NCBI RefSeq assembly: GCF_000380965.1
Contig: NZ_KB905550.1
Location: forward strand, 1 to 64,000
Direction: 5' to 3'
DNA length: 64,000 bases
DNA from: Paenibacillus ginsengihumi DSM 21568
GTDB lineage: Bacteria; Bacillota; Bacilli; Paenibacillales; NBRC-103111
This document shows positions 34,965 to 43,775 of the stretch, in pieces. The translations under genes were made by a program, and so were the position numbers. The notes below the pieces were generated by a model. It had not been told where the DNA came from and did no database searches. It saw only the letters and a program-made list of their open reading frames with translations. Each line of letters begins with the position of its first letter. Within the stretch, counting starts at the first letter, position 1.

Positions 34965-36863
34965 TCAATAACCAAGCAGCCGCTCCAGCAGGCGAATCAG
35001 GCTGCCGCGACGGTCTTCCGCCCGGTCGTTGTTCGTTTCCACGGCCTTCTCTTCGCTCAGCGAGCCTTTGCGGGCCGCTTCCAGGGCGCGGGCGACGTCG
35101 ATTTGGCCGAAGCCGTAATATTTGTCCTTGCCTTGAGGTCCGAGATCCGTAGCGGTATTGCGCATGATCTGCATCACCTCTTTGTTGCTCAGCTGCGGAT
35201 TGACGGAGCGGATGAGCGCGGCCAACGCCGTCACGTGCGGGCTGGCCATCGATGTTCCCGACAAGGCCGCATACTGGCTGCCCGGATAGGTGCTGGCAAT
35301 GCTGACTCCCGGCGCCGCTACATCGATGTAGTCCCCGTAGTTGGAGAACGGCGCCTTGTTCCGCTGCGCGTCCGTCGCCGCGACGGCGAATACTTCCGGA
35401 TAAGCGGCCGGGTATCCGGGCGTTTCCGTATTGTCGTTGCCGCTGGCCGCAATCAGGACAACGTCCCGGTCGTAGGCATACTTGATGGCCTCGTGAAGGA
35501 ACTCGGCATCGGCGTAATTGCCCAGACTCATATTGATGACCTTGGCGCCGTTGTCGACCGCCCAGATGATGCCTTGCGCGACGGCATACGTGCTGCCTGC
35601 GCCGCTCGAATCCAGCACCTTGACGGGCATGATGCGGCTGTACCAGTTCATGCCGGCGACGCCGAGATGGTTGTTGACGAGCGCGCCGATCACGCCGGCC
35701 ACATGCGTGCCGTGCCCGACATCGTCATTCGGGGCGGTGTCGGGATTGACGACATTGGTGCCGCTCGCGAGCTGGTCCCGCAGATCGGGATGGTTCAGGT
35801 CGACCCCGGTGTCGATGACCGCTACCGTAACGTCGGACGACCCTTTGCTCACATTCCAGCCTGCCTCGGTCTCGATCAGCGGCAAATTCCATTGATACCG
35901 CTGGTACAACGAATCGTTGGGCACAACGGTATTCGGATTGTCCTGCGCCAGACGGACCGGCTTTTCGTTCGTCAAATACAGGAAGTGAGGCTCGGCATAT
36001 TCGACGTTGTGCGCCCGAAAATAATTCATCAGCTGCTTCGCTTCCAGCTTGTTCGATTCGAACACGTACGTGTAGCCGAGCTTTTTCATATGGGTAGCGT
36101 CGATGTCCTGGCGAATGCAGTCGATTTCCGCTTGGGTCGGCTCCTTCTTGAACTTGACGACAATCTGGTTTTTATGATAATGGCTTGTTCCTTCGTTTTC
36201 TTCCGGGTGATCGGCATGAACATCGCGAAGCGTCCGGGAGTCGACCGATTCGATCTTATAGTTGCCTTCGGCGGGGTATGTGACGATCCGCAAGTTTTTT
36301 TTCTGATGATCGGCGACCTGCTGCAAAATATGCTGTCTGACGATCCCGATCATCGCATGCTCCCCGTCCCCGGAAGGCTCGGTCAATACAAAATAGGAAC
36401 CGCCGTCCGCCTGGAACGTATCCGACTGGTACGTCTGGCCGTTATCCGCCCGCCGTTTCGCTTCCGTCAGCATCGGCGCCGCCGCCTTGCTGACCTCCTC
36501 CTTCAGACTTCCTATCGCCGTCGCACGGTCGAGCGGCTCTCCGCGGCGCGTCCAATACAGCCGCTCCATATGAGGATGCTGCGCCCGCACCGCCTCCATC
36601 GTTTTGCGCTGTTCGTCGCCGGATTTACCGCTCATTGCCTGCGCGTTCCGGCGAAGCTCGGTGCTGCATTGGCTGCGGCACAGCACGCCGGTCAGGGCAA
36701 CGTCCTGATTCAGCGTCGCTTCCTTCATGCGCAGCTCGGACATGCGCAGCTCGGACGCCGGGGTGACCGTTTCCGGATTCGGAGCGGGAGTGTTTCCTTC
36801 GCGAGGCAGAAGCATGAAGGCCCCTGCAATCACCGCAGCCAGCGTGACAATATATTTCCACAT
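34965..36863 (-). CDS. Membrane-anchored S8 (subtilisin-like) serine protease with N-terminal sensor-like region
   Basis: This is an extracytoplasmic protease of 632 residues. ATG 36863 follows GGAGGGA; a membrane anchor (YIVTLAAVIAGAFMLL) opens the protein. Residues ~40-215 resemble a Cache-type sensor domain (ERLYWTRRGEPLDR, YFVLTEPSGDGEHAMIGIVR). Residues ~240-315 resemble an I9 propeptide (NQIVVKFKKEPTQAE ... NVEYAEPHFLY). The catalytic domain then shows Asp in VAVIDTGVDLNHPD, His in DVGHGTHVAGV and Ser in LSGTSMASPHV. A charged tail follows. It is a single minus-strand gene divergent from the ypuI-like gene. The substrate is unknown. Confidence 0.92.
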   Translation of the reverse strand: MWKYIVTLAAVIAGAFMLLPREGNTPAPNPETVTPASELRMSELRMKEATLNQDVALTGVLCRSQCSTELRRNAQAMSGKSGDEQRKTMEAVRAQHPHMERLYWTRRGEPLDRATAIGSLKEEVSKAAAPMLTEAKRRADNGQTYQSDTFQADGGSYFVLTEPSGDGEHAMIGIVRQHILQQVADHQKKNLRIVTYPAEGNYKIESVDSRTLRDVHADHPEENEGTSHYHKNQIVVKFKKEPTQAEIDCIRQDIDATHMKKLGYTYVFESNKLEAKQLMNYFRAHNVEYAEPHFLYLTNEKPVRLAQDNPNTVVPNDSLYQRYQWNLPLIETEAGWNVSKGSSDVTVAVIDTGVDLNHPDLRDQLASGTNVVNPDTAPNDDVGHGTHVAGVIGALVNNHLGVAGMNWYSRIMPVKVLDSSGAGSTYAVAQGIIWAVDNGAKVINMSLGNYADAEFLHEAIKYAYDRDVVLIAASGNDNTETPGYPAAYPEVFAVAATDAQRNKAPFSNYGDYIDVAAPGVSIASTYPGSQYAALSGTSMASPHVTALAALIRSVNPQLSNKEVMQIMRNTATDLGPQGKDKYYGFGQIDVARALEAARKGSLSEEKAVETNNDRAEDRRGSLIRLLERLLGY

Positions 36864-37084
36864 CAGCAAATCCCTCCGTAGCTCGGTTCGTGATCGATCC
36901 CTAAGGCTTAAGATTCCCGGACGAAGGGAACTTATCACATGCGAAGAACGGCATGAAAGGGGAATTGTGGGAATGGTTTTTTTGTATATTACTTTTGCCT
37001 CTATTTTGTGGTAGGATGAAGGGAGAGCGTCTTTTACAACATTATCGAGGTTTTGGTTTTAATAGCCGAGGAGGTCTTTGGGGA

Positions 37085-37585
37085 ATGGCAGTATTTAATG
37101 TGAAGAATATTTGCGAAACGACAAGATCGAAGCTGAGCGAGGCGATTGCCAAGTTGGAGCAGTTCTTGAACGCATACTCCTTGCAGCAGTTGAACACGGA
37201 AAACGATCAAGCCATGGATGAATTTTATAAAAACTATTTAACGGATATGAGGCATCTGCTTGTATTCAGCGAGGTGGCGTATGAGAAATTGGGCGTTGCC
37301 CTGCGCCGGCCCAATTTCAATGTGGATTATTCCGAGAAAGTGCTATATGAAGTATATCACAGCTGTGTGAACAGCTTCTTCTATCCGAAAAACGAGTGCT
37401 ACTCCGAAGACGGCCGCTACGCTTATACCGGCCAGGATGCCATCCGCTTCCGCAAAAAGCCGAACCGCGCCGTGCGCGATTTGACGATCGAGCTGTCCAA
37501 AATTTTCGAGCTGCTGCGGGAAGAGCTGGCCTATTACGAAACGGATTATATTACCCAGAAGAGAATGCAGGGGGAGAAGGTTTAG
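37085..37585 (+). CDS. ypuI: DUF3907 (YpuI-like) protein
   Basis: This 166-residue cytosolic protein resembles B. subtilis YpuI: ICETTRSKLSEAIAKLEQFL at the start, then DMRHLLVFSEVAYEKLGVAL, and the ending ELREELAYYETDYITQ. Function is unknown. ATG 37085 follows GAGGAGGT (37068-37075); longer in-frame starts upstream lack a site. A TTACTT-17-TAGGAT pair just upstream is a possible weak promoter. Confidence 0.85.
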   Translation: MAVFNVKNICETTRSKLSEAIAKLEQFLNAYSLQQLNTENDQAMDEFYKNYLTDMRHLLVFSEVAYEKLGVALRRPNFNVDYSEKVLYEVYHSCVNSFFYPKNECYSEDGRYAYTGQDAIRFRKKPNRAVRDLTIELSKIFELLREELAYYETDYITQKRMQGEKV

Positions 37586-37701
37586 CCCAAGCCATAAGCA
37601 GGCTTTAACTGCGTCGTCAGGCCGTTTGCTGTCATGTTCTGCTTGCTTTGCCGGGTATATATGCCGAAGCCCGCGGGCAAGATGATACAGGGGTGATGAC
37701 G

Positions 37702-37908
37702 ATGCCTGATGTAAAATGCAGCGTGTCCAACTGCAAATTTTGGGAGCAGGGGAACAACTGCAACGCAAGCACCATCATGATCGAGATCGACAAGCATGCT
37801 TCCATGAAGTACGACACGGAATTCGCCGCTGACTTCAAGGACCATCAAGACGTGGCGAAGGCACCCAGCGCAACCTGTTGTCACACGTTCGAGCCGAAAA
37901 AATCGTAA
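37702..37908 (+). CDS. DUF1540 small Cys-rich protein
   Basis: The 68-residue protein has the DUF1540 pattern VKCSVSNCKFWEQGNNCNAS with I-x-I following, three cysteines spaced for metal binding, and a later CC pair (SATCCHTFEP). These proteins are common in spore formers and their function is unknown. ATG 37702 is chosen over ATG 37696 by its spacing from GGGGTGA. Confidence 0.85.
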   Translation: MPDVKCSVSNCKFWEQGNNCNASTIMIEIDKHASMKYDTEFAADFKDHQDVAKAPSATCCHTFEPKKS

Positions 37909-37947
37909 GTATCGCTGATTCACTTGCGTCTCGGGGAGGTTCATGAC

Positions 37948-38385
37948 ATGAAGCATGAACGCAGGAACCGCGAGCGGCTCGAACGTGATGCGAATGACGC
38001 GCTTCCTAAGGAGAACGCCCGGGAGCGCGGCAGCCGGAAGGAGAGAAGCGGCTTCGCCGAGGAATACGCGGCCGAAGTTGCTTTTCCTTATTCGCGTCAG
38101 CGGGCGGCGGAAGCGGTCAAGGAAGGCTTGCGCGCAGAGCCGGCACAAGCGAAGGAGCGCCGCTCGCAGGCGGCCGCGCCGGACGCATACCGCTGGGTGG
38201 GCCTGACCTCGCTTGCGCTGTCGGTGCTGTCGCTGTTCGTGCTTCCGGCTGTATTCGGAAGCGCTGCTTCGCTGCTCGGTTTTTTCGCCTATATGGTGGG
38301 CCAGCGCTCGCTTGGCATCTGGTCTGTCGTGATCGGGCTGCTGTCGCTTGCCGGTTATTTTGTGCTCGTGCCGCTTTACGCTTGA
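37948..38385 (+). CDS. Small membrane protein with charged N-terminus (DUF4190-like)
   Basis: This 145-residue protein has a highly charged N-terminal ~75 residues (many Arg/Glu) and two closely spaced C-terminal hydrophobic segments (VGLTSLALSVLSLFVLPAVFG and LGIWSVVIGLLSLAGYFVLV), the pattern of DUF4190 proteins. ATG 37948 follows GGGGAGG. A terminator starts 10 bases after the stop. No function is known. Confidence 0.75.
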   Translation: MKHERRNRERLERDANDALPKENARERGSRKERSGFAEEYAAEVAFPYSRQRAAEAVKEGLRAEPAQAKERRSQAAAPDAYRWVGLTSLALSVLSLFVLPAVFGSAASLLGFFAYMVGQRSLGIWSVVIGLLSLAGYFVLVPLYA

Positions 38386-38394
38386 AGCTGCTGC

Positions 38395-38423
38395 AGCAGG
38401 TCCTTCGGGGCCTGCTTTTCTAT
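38395..38423 (+). terminator. Terminator
   Basis: AGCAGGTCC-TTCG-GGGCCTGCT with a UUCG-type tetraloop is followed by TTTCTATTT. Confidence 0.85.
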
Positions 38424-38425
38424 TT

Positions 38426-38515
38426 CCGATAGACAAGCGATTTCTTCGTCATCGGTCGTCACCTGCGACTGTTGAAAATTTGTCGGCTTAAACCGCCAAA
38501 TTTTAAGGATAGACG
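38426..38515 (-). repeat. Intergenic hairpin repeat, copy C (opposite orientation)
   Basis: On the minus strand it reads GGCGTCTATCCTTAAAATTT, GGCGGTTTAAGCCGACAAAT, TTTCAACAGTCGCAGGTGAC and GACCGATGACGAAGAAATCG with an eroded CTTGTCTA right arm. Modules 1 and 2 are both present. It fills part of the 300-base gap before the response regulator; the rest of that gap holds AT-rich sequence near 38610-38640 but no clear promoter pair. Confidence 0.85.
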
Positions 38516-38690
38516 CCCATGCCGCCTTGCACGGCACCACCAGAAAATGAAAATGGGCCGCACGCTCCGGGGGCTATTTCCAAGATCCTCGGGAATTTCC
38601 GCCAATGAGCGGATCAATTATAAAGAAAGTATATAATTTGCGAAGAGCCGAACGCGGTTATGTTACATTGGGACACAGGAGGGATCGAAC

Positions 38691-39389
38691 ATGAAGGGCA
38701 GACTGCTTTTGGTGGAGGATGATCCGGAGATCGCCCGCGTCGTTCGCGATACATTAAGGAGGGACGGGTATTACGTGACGTGGTCGACGAGCGGCCTGGA
38801 AGGGTGGCAAGATTTTTTGCAGCAATCGTACGATCTGGCGCTGGTCGATTTGATGCTGCCGGAGATGGACGGATTCGAGCTGTGCCAAAACATTCGCTGG
38901 AACAGTGACGTCCCGATTCTGATCGTCAGCGCCCGCAAGGAAGACGAGGTCAAGGTGAAGGGGCTTCATCTCGCGGACGACTACTTGACGAAACCGTTCA
39001 GTCTGGCGGAGCTTAAAGCGCGCGTGGAGTCGCTGCTTCGCCGCTGGCGGCGATATCAAGGAAAGCCGGCGCAAGAGAACAAAAGCGAGTACGCGGGCGG
39101 CCTTACCTTGTATTGGGAGCGGCAGAAGGCCGAGCGGGACGGCTCGGAAATTCCGTTAACCGCCAAAGAGTTTGATTTGCTGAAGGTGCTTGCGCAGCAT
39201 CCCGATCAGGTCTTCTCCAAAAACGAGCTGTACCGGCACGTCTGGCAGCAAGCGGACGCCGAAGGCCTGCATACCGTCACGGTGCACATCAAATCGCTCC
39301 GGGAGAAGCTTGGCGATCCGGTGAAGCATCCGCGGTTCATCCAGACCGTGTGGGGAAAAGGCTACCGGTTTATCGGTGAACCGACATGA
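38691..39389 (+). CDS. OmpR/PhoB-family response regulator
   Basis: Receiver domain (residues 1-120) has the acidic pocket EDD at 9-11, phospho-acceptor Asp53 (LVDLMLPEMDG), the switch Ser80 and Lys101 in YLTKPF. In the segment GLHLADDYLTKPF the usual Gly before ADDY is missing, a one-residue deletion against the family pattern. A winged-helix DNA-binding domain fills residues ~135-230 (LTAKEFDLLKVLAQHPDQVF, HTVTVHIKSLREKLGD, VWGKGYRF). ATG 38691 follows AGGAGGG. The stop overlaps the kinase start by four bases. Confidence 0.96.
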   Translation: MKGRLLLVEDDPEIARVVRDTLRRDGYYVTWSTSGLEGWQDFLQQSYDLALVDLMLPEMDGFELCQNIRWNSDVPILIVSARKEDEVKVKGLHLADDYLTKPFSLAELKARVESLLRRWRRYQGKPAQENKSEYAGGLTLYWERQKAERDGSEIPLTAKEFDLLKVLAQHPDQVFSKNELYRHVWQQADAEGLHTVTVHIKSLREKLGDPVKHPRFIQTVWGKGYRFIGEPT

Positions 39390-40858
39390 AAATCAAAACG
39401 TGGCTTTTGCTGTCCTACTTCATCGTCATGATCCTTCCTTTGGCCGCTGCCTACGTCCTGTTCGTCTGGGTCCAGGCCTACCACAAAGATTTGAACGTGG
39501 AAGAATACGTGCGTAAACGGGCTCAGCTGCAGCGCCTAATCACCGTGCTGGACGATCCGAGATGGTATGCGATCCACGCGGAACGGAAGCAAGTCGACGA
39601 GCTGATTCAGCCGCAAGTTTCGATCGTTCTCTACAATCGCGACGGCGTCGTTCTTTACACATCGGACCCGCTGCGCGTTTCGCCGCAATTTTCGCTCGGC
39701 AGGACTCAGCTGTACGAGAACTTGTACTCCCTGCAGCAAGGCTACCGCGCCTACAGCTACAGGCAGCCGGTATTTTCGGGGCGCGAGCTGGCCGGTTTTT
39801 TCGAGATTCAATTAAGCCGCGATGAATGGATTGCGGGCGTGTCGCAGCGCAGTTGGCTTGTCGCCGCCGCTTTTATCGCTTTGTTCGCGCTCATCTATGT
39901 CGCCGTGGCGTTCGCCGTCAATCGCAAGCTGAACAGCCGGCTGACGCATTTGATGCGGCAAATGACCGCTTTCGCCCTAGGCGAAGGGGTCGAGGAACGG
40001 CCCGAGGGGAAGGACGAGATCGGCCAATTGACCGGCCACTTTCACAAAATGCGCAGGCAGATCGAGGCTGCTAGAAGCAAGCTCGCGCACGAGCAGCAGC
40101 AAAAGCAGTTTATGATCGCGGCCATTTCCCACGACCTGAAAACGCCACTGATGTCGATCAGCGCTTATGCCGAATCGCTCGCTGCGGAGCAGGAGCTGAC
40201 CGCGGCGGAACGGGACGAGTACCGCGGCGTTATCGTCGATAAAGCCAATTATATGAAGCAGCTGCTGGACGACCTGCTCATGTATGCCTTGCTGCAGACG
40301 CCTACCTACGAGATCGAGCGGGTGGAGGTGGACGGCGGCGAATTTTTCGACATGCTCGTTTCCGATTATGAACCGTTGTGCAAAGAGAAGCAGGTTCAGC
40401 TGCTGGTGCGAAGCGACGTGCAGGGCGTAGTCCGGGTCGATCCGAATCAGATGATTCGCGTAGCGAACAACCTGATGAGCAATGCGCTGCGGCATGCGAA
40501 AACGGGAAAGCGGATTTGGCTTGCCGCCGCTTCGACCGGTCGCGTCCCGCTGGATTGGCTGTTCGATTTCGTGAAGGAAGAAGCGTGCCTGGATACGCCG
40601 GACAGCGTCTTCTTCATTGTACAGAACGATGGCGAGGGCATCGCCAGGGACAAGCTTCCTTATCTTTTCAATCCGCTGTATCAGGCCGACCCGGCCCGGG
40701 GAAAACAGGATGCCCGCGGAGCCGGACTCGGACTTAGCATCGCGAAACAGATTCTGCAGAAGCATGGCGGCGACATCGCGATTTATTCCAGGGAGACCAT
40801 CGGAACCTGCGCAATCTGCCGCCTGCCCTTAATCAACGAGGAAGGTGAATCCGCATGA
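39386..40858 (+). CDS. Sensor histidine kinase
   Basis: The 490-residue kinase has membrane helices at ~5-27 and ~152-172 flanking a ~125-residue external sensor domain. A HAMP region (~173-230) follows, then the H-box AAISHDLKTPLMSISAYAES with His near 248. The ATPase domain has N-box VANNLMSNALRHA, G1 NDGEGIARD and G2 GAGLGLSIAKQI. The start overlaps the regulator stop (ATGA) and its own stop overlaps the lipoprotein start (ATGA). The kinase, regulator and lipoprotein are therefore translationally coupled. The signal is unknown; the sensor domain was not recognised. Confidence 0.95.
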   Translation: MKIKTWLLLSYFIVMILPLAAAYVLFVWVQAYHKDLNVEEYVRKRAQLQRLITVLDDPRWYAIHAERKQVDELIQPQVSIVLYNRDGVVLYTSDPLRVSPQFSLGRTQLYENLYSLQQGYRAYSYRQPVFSGRELAGFFEIQLSRDEWIAGVSQRSWLVAAAFIALFALIYVAVAFAVNRKLNSRLTHLMRQMTAFALGEGVEERPEGKDEIGQLTGHFHKMRRQIEAARSKLAHEQQQKQFMIAAISHDLKTPLMSISAYAESLAAEQELTAAERDEYRGVIVDKANYMKQLLDDLLMYALLQTPTYEIERVEVDGGEFFDMLVSDYEPLCKEKQVQLLVRSDVQGVVRVDPNQMIRVANNLMSNALRHAKTGKRIWLAAASTGRVPLDWLFDFVKEEACLDTPDSVFFIVQNDGEGIARDKLPYLFNPLYQADPARGKQDARGAGLGLSIAKQILQKHGGDIAIYSRETIGTCAICRLPLINEEGESA

Positions 40859-41964
40859 CCAAGTTTCGGAAAAATGGGTGTTTGACTATGTTGGGACTTA
40901 TGATCGTGCTTTTCGGCTGCTCGAGCCATTCGGAATTTTTGCCGGAGCAAGCTCTGCAAAACGCGCTGAATGAATCGCATGAACCTGCCGCATATTACGC
41001 CGAGGCTGAAATAAAGACGATGATCGGGGAAGGAAAAGAAACCGAGCACCTGTTCATCAAAGAATGGATCAGCAAGGACGGCAAAAGGCGAAGCGAAGCG
41101 GAGGCCCGGGACGGAAGCGGCAAGACGGTAACCGTCCATGACGGCGCCCGGCTTATTATTTACCAGCCTGAGCTTAGGCAGGCTATGGTCAGCGAAGATC
41201 CGGAGCTGCTCGAACTCGGACTCACGTCGCCTAAAAAGCAAGCCGAGCAGCTGCTGCAGACGATTCAGCAATCTCATGAGATCGCCCTGCGCGGCGAAGA
41301 AGACATCGCCGGCCGAACGGCATACCGGCTGACGGCCAAGGCGAAAGACAGCACGGCGCTCATCGGGGATCAGGAGCTGTGGATCGATAAGGAAAATTGG
41401 AAATTGTTAAAAATCGTTTCGATCTCAGGGAATACCCGCTCGGAAACGACCTATACGAAGGTAGAGCTGAACCCGGATATTCCGGCCGAAACGTTTGCGC
41501 TTGAGCTCCCTGCGGATGTTGCGGTTCAAAGATTGGACGAGATGAATTCCGGCCGCGAAATCACTATGGAGGAAGCGGTGGACCGCATCGGAGCAGCATT
41601 CCTTCATGTCCCCGAGAAGGACGGCATCTCCGTTTCCCGCATTGAATTAACCGAATTGCGCGGAGAACTGAAACGCAGCGAGGTTAATCTGGATTACCGG
41701 AAGAACGGGGTTCCTTATTTCACGATGACCGTATTCCCTGCTCCGAAAGATGCGGCAGGGGATGAGGCCTCCGCGGCACTTCCCGGCGAGACGCCTGTCG
41801 CGATCCGCGGCCAGGCGGGAGTATGGATGGAAATGAACGATTTCCGTTCGCTCGTATGGCAGGAGCAGGGGCTGAGTTATTCGGTCCTGTTTATCGATCC
41901 CAACTTGTCGCTGGCTCAGTTCAGCGAATTGGCGGATACGATGATTCCGGTGCAACAGAGGTAA
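40855..41964 (+). CDS. LolA/MucB-like exported lipoprotein
   Basis: The 369-residue protein has a lipoprotein signal with lipobox LFGC (Cys22). The central part resembles the LolA/MucB/RseB beta-fold found in Gram-positive outer-surface lipoproteins: IKEWISKDGKRRSEAEARDG, VTVHDGARLIIYQPE, ELWIDKENWKLLKI and VELNPDIPAETFALELP. The C-terminal ~150 residues look like a DUF4367-type domain (DFRSLVWQEQGLSYSVLF). It is coupled to the sensor kinase upstream and ends five bases before the M48 protease gene. A role in sensing or delivering envelope substrates to the kinase or protease is inference from the operon. Confidence 0.85.
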   Translation: MTKFRKNGCLTMLGLMIVLFGCSSHSEFLPEQALQNALNESHEPAAYYAEAEIKTMIGEGKETEHLFIKEWISKDGKRRSEAEARDGSGKTVTVHDGARLIIYQPELRQAMVSEDPELLELGLTSPKKQAEQLLQTIQQSHEIALRGEEDIAGRTAYRLTAKAKDSTALIGDQELWIDKENWKLLKIVSISGNTRSETTYTKVELNPDIPAETFALELPADVAVQRLDEMNSGREITMEEAVDRIGAAFLHVPEKDGISVSRIELTELRGELKRSEVNLDYRKNGVPYFTMTVFPAPKDAAGDEASAALPGETPVAIRGQAGVWMEMNDFRSLVWQEQGLSYSVLFIDPNLSLAQFSELADTMIPVQQR

Positions 41965-41968
41965 CGGG

Positions 41969-43684
41969 ATGGACATTTTGCCCGATGCGCCGGTTTTGCT
42001 GACGATTGTCGCGATAACTATCGTCATGAACGCTGTTTCGATCCGGCTGCCGAGCAAGGTTGCCGCCGCTGCCAGCATGCTGTTGGCGGCGGCAGCGCTG
42101 ACTTGGGTGTTTGTCCGCTATCCGCTCGGACAAGCGATATTGCTGGCGGCTATCGGCTGCCACGCCTATTTCGCTTTGGCGGAGCTGCTCGACCGGGACA
42201 AGCGGGAGATGAATGCGGCTTTGCAGCAAAAACTGCGGCAGGCTCGTTCGGTCGAAATCGTTCAGCGCCAGGACGCGAAGCGTTTGGCGGCGGACCTTGC
42301 ATTAACCGCCTTGGCCATGATGGGGGCGGTGCTGTTTTTGGGGCTGGCGCCTGAAGCTTATGCGGCGTTAAAGGTGCTTGTCATCTTTATGATGATCTCC
42401 GTAACGCTGCAGACGGCAGAGAGGGTAGGCGACTTTTCCGCGGCCCGCCTCTATTGGCTTCCGGAGGAGGAGCGTCTGATCGTCCTGTCCCGCTTCCAGC
42501 CGCGAGATTTTCCGCTTTGCGAATTGAAGGAGGCTGCCGTCTGGCCGTCTGTCGATCTGCTCAGGCTGCATCCGCTGTTTACCTTATTTTCCTCGTATCA
42601 GGATTATACCCGTTCGTTCGGACAAACGCTGAAGCTTTCCTTTCCGGGGGAGACGGTTTACTTGGCGCCGGACGACGCGGTTTATTGGCATCGGCTGCTT
42701 GCCGCCTTCGCTTCGCACCGGGCCGGCGGGAAAGAGAACAAGGTGCTGCCCTTGTGGCATCCCGCCGTGCTGAAGCGTTTGTTTTGGAAAGGGTATTTTG
42801 CCGCAGCCGTTAAAGGCGTTTCCGCTTACACCGGACTTCTGGCCCTGTTGCTCTGGCTTCAAGCGCCGGCATGGATGATGGCTCTGCTTCCCGTGTTATG
42901 GTGGCTTTTGAATATGTTCATCTCGGATCGCGTGCTGATCGCTGCGATGGATGCCGAGCCGCTCGCGGAAGGCGTCGCCGCCGAGCGGGCGCAAGCGATT
43001 TTCCGCAAGGCGGGCATTCCCCGTACCCGGCTGTTTTCCGTCGATTCGCCGGACTATAACGGCTTCGCCGCCGGAATGAATATCGGGCACGGCGCGATCA
43101 TCCTGACGACAGCCACGCTGCGGCTGCCGACTCCGTCCGTCGAAGCGATACTGGCGCACGAAGCGGCCCATATCAAGAAGCGCGATGTGCTGACGGTTCA
43201 ACTGGCGCGGTTCCTTTTTATCGGATTGCTGGCCGGCGCGGCGTATCTGTTTTACGATCCGCTGAAGTGGTTCGCCACGCATTACAAGCTTGCGATGTTT
43301 GCGTTGATTTACGCGGTCATGCTCATCTTCCCTATGGTTCTCTCCTTCGTCGCCCAGTGGACAGAAGTGAGAGCGGATTTTACCGGCGCCGCCTGGCTTC
43401 CTGGCGGGCAGCGGCAAATGGCGCAAGGATTGACCGATTTGGCGGAGGCTCAAGACCGCGATCTCGAGAAATCGTTAGCGCACCGCATGGCCGATAGCCG
43501 AGCGCCGGCGAGCCGCGCTTCCATCATTGAGCGGGATTCATGGTTTTGGCGATTTCTCGAATTTCAGTTCATGGCTCACCCGCCGTTGTACTGGCGGATC
43601 GACAGCCTCGCCCGCGAGCGGGATTGGCCTGAGGCGCGAAAACGGTGGCTGAAGGACCGCTTCAAGGAATCGCTGCCCGGCTAA
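41969..43684 (+). CDS. Membrane-embedded M48-family metalloprotease
   Basis: The 571-residue protein has about three N-terminal membrane segments (residues ~8-70 and ~105-140). A ~120-residue soluble region follows (LPEEERLIVLSRFQPRDFPL ... YLAPDDAVYWHRLLAAF). Two more membrane segments lie at ~275-320, and an HtpX/Ste24-like catalytic domain has the zinc motif ILAHEAAHIKKRD (HEAAH near 396-400) followed by two membrane helices. The downstream zinc ligand is probably in the region around WTEVRADFTGAAWLPGG (Glu-x3-Asp type). The N-terminal soluble domain is unusual for HtpX. ATG 41969 follows AACAGAGGTAAC. It ends the two-component/lipoprotein cassette. Confidence 0.88.
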   Translation: MDILPDAPVLLTIVAITIVMNAVSIRLPSKVAAAASMLLAAAALTWVFVRYPLGQAILLAAIGCHAYFALAELLDRDKREMNAALQQKLRQARSVEIVQRQDAKRLAADLALTALAMMGAVLFLGLAPEAYAALKVLVIFMMISVTLQTAERVGDFSAARLYWLPEEERLIVLSRFQPRDFPLCELKEAAVWPSVDLLRLHPLFTLFSSYQDYTRSFGQTLKLSFPGETVYLAPDDAVYWHRLLAAFASHRAGGKENKVLPLWHPAVLKRLFWKGYFAAAVKGVSAYTGLLALLLWLQAPAWMMALLPVLWWLLNMFISDRVLIAAMDAEPLAEGVAAERAQAIFRKAGIPRTRLFSVDSPDYNGFAAGMNIGHGAIILTTATLRLPTPSVEAILAHEAAHIKKRDVLTVQLARFLFIGLLAGAAYLFYDPLKWFATHYKLAMFALIYAVMLIFPMVLSFVAQWTEVRADFTGAAWLPGGQRQMAQGLTDLAEAQDRDLEKSLAHRMADSRAPASRASIIERDSWFWRFLEFQFMAHPPLYWRIDSLARERDWPEARKRWLKDRFKESLPG

Positions 43685-43775
43685 CCATTATCGCTGCCTG
43701 GCAACCATTGCTCATTCCGTCAATGAAGGGCCGTTTTCCCGTTTTGAACGCTGCATCGCAAAAATCGGGAAAGGT

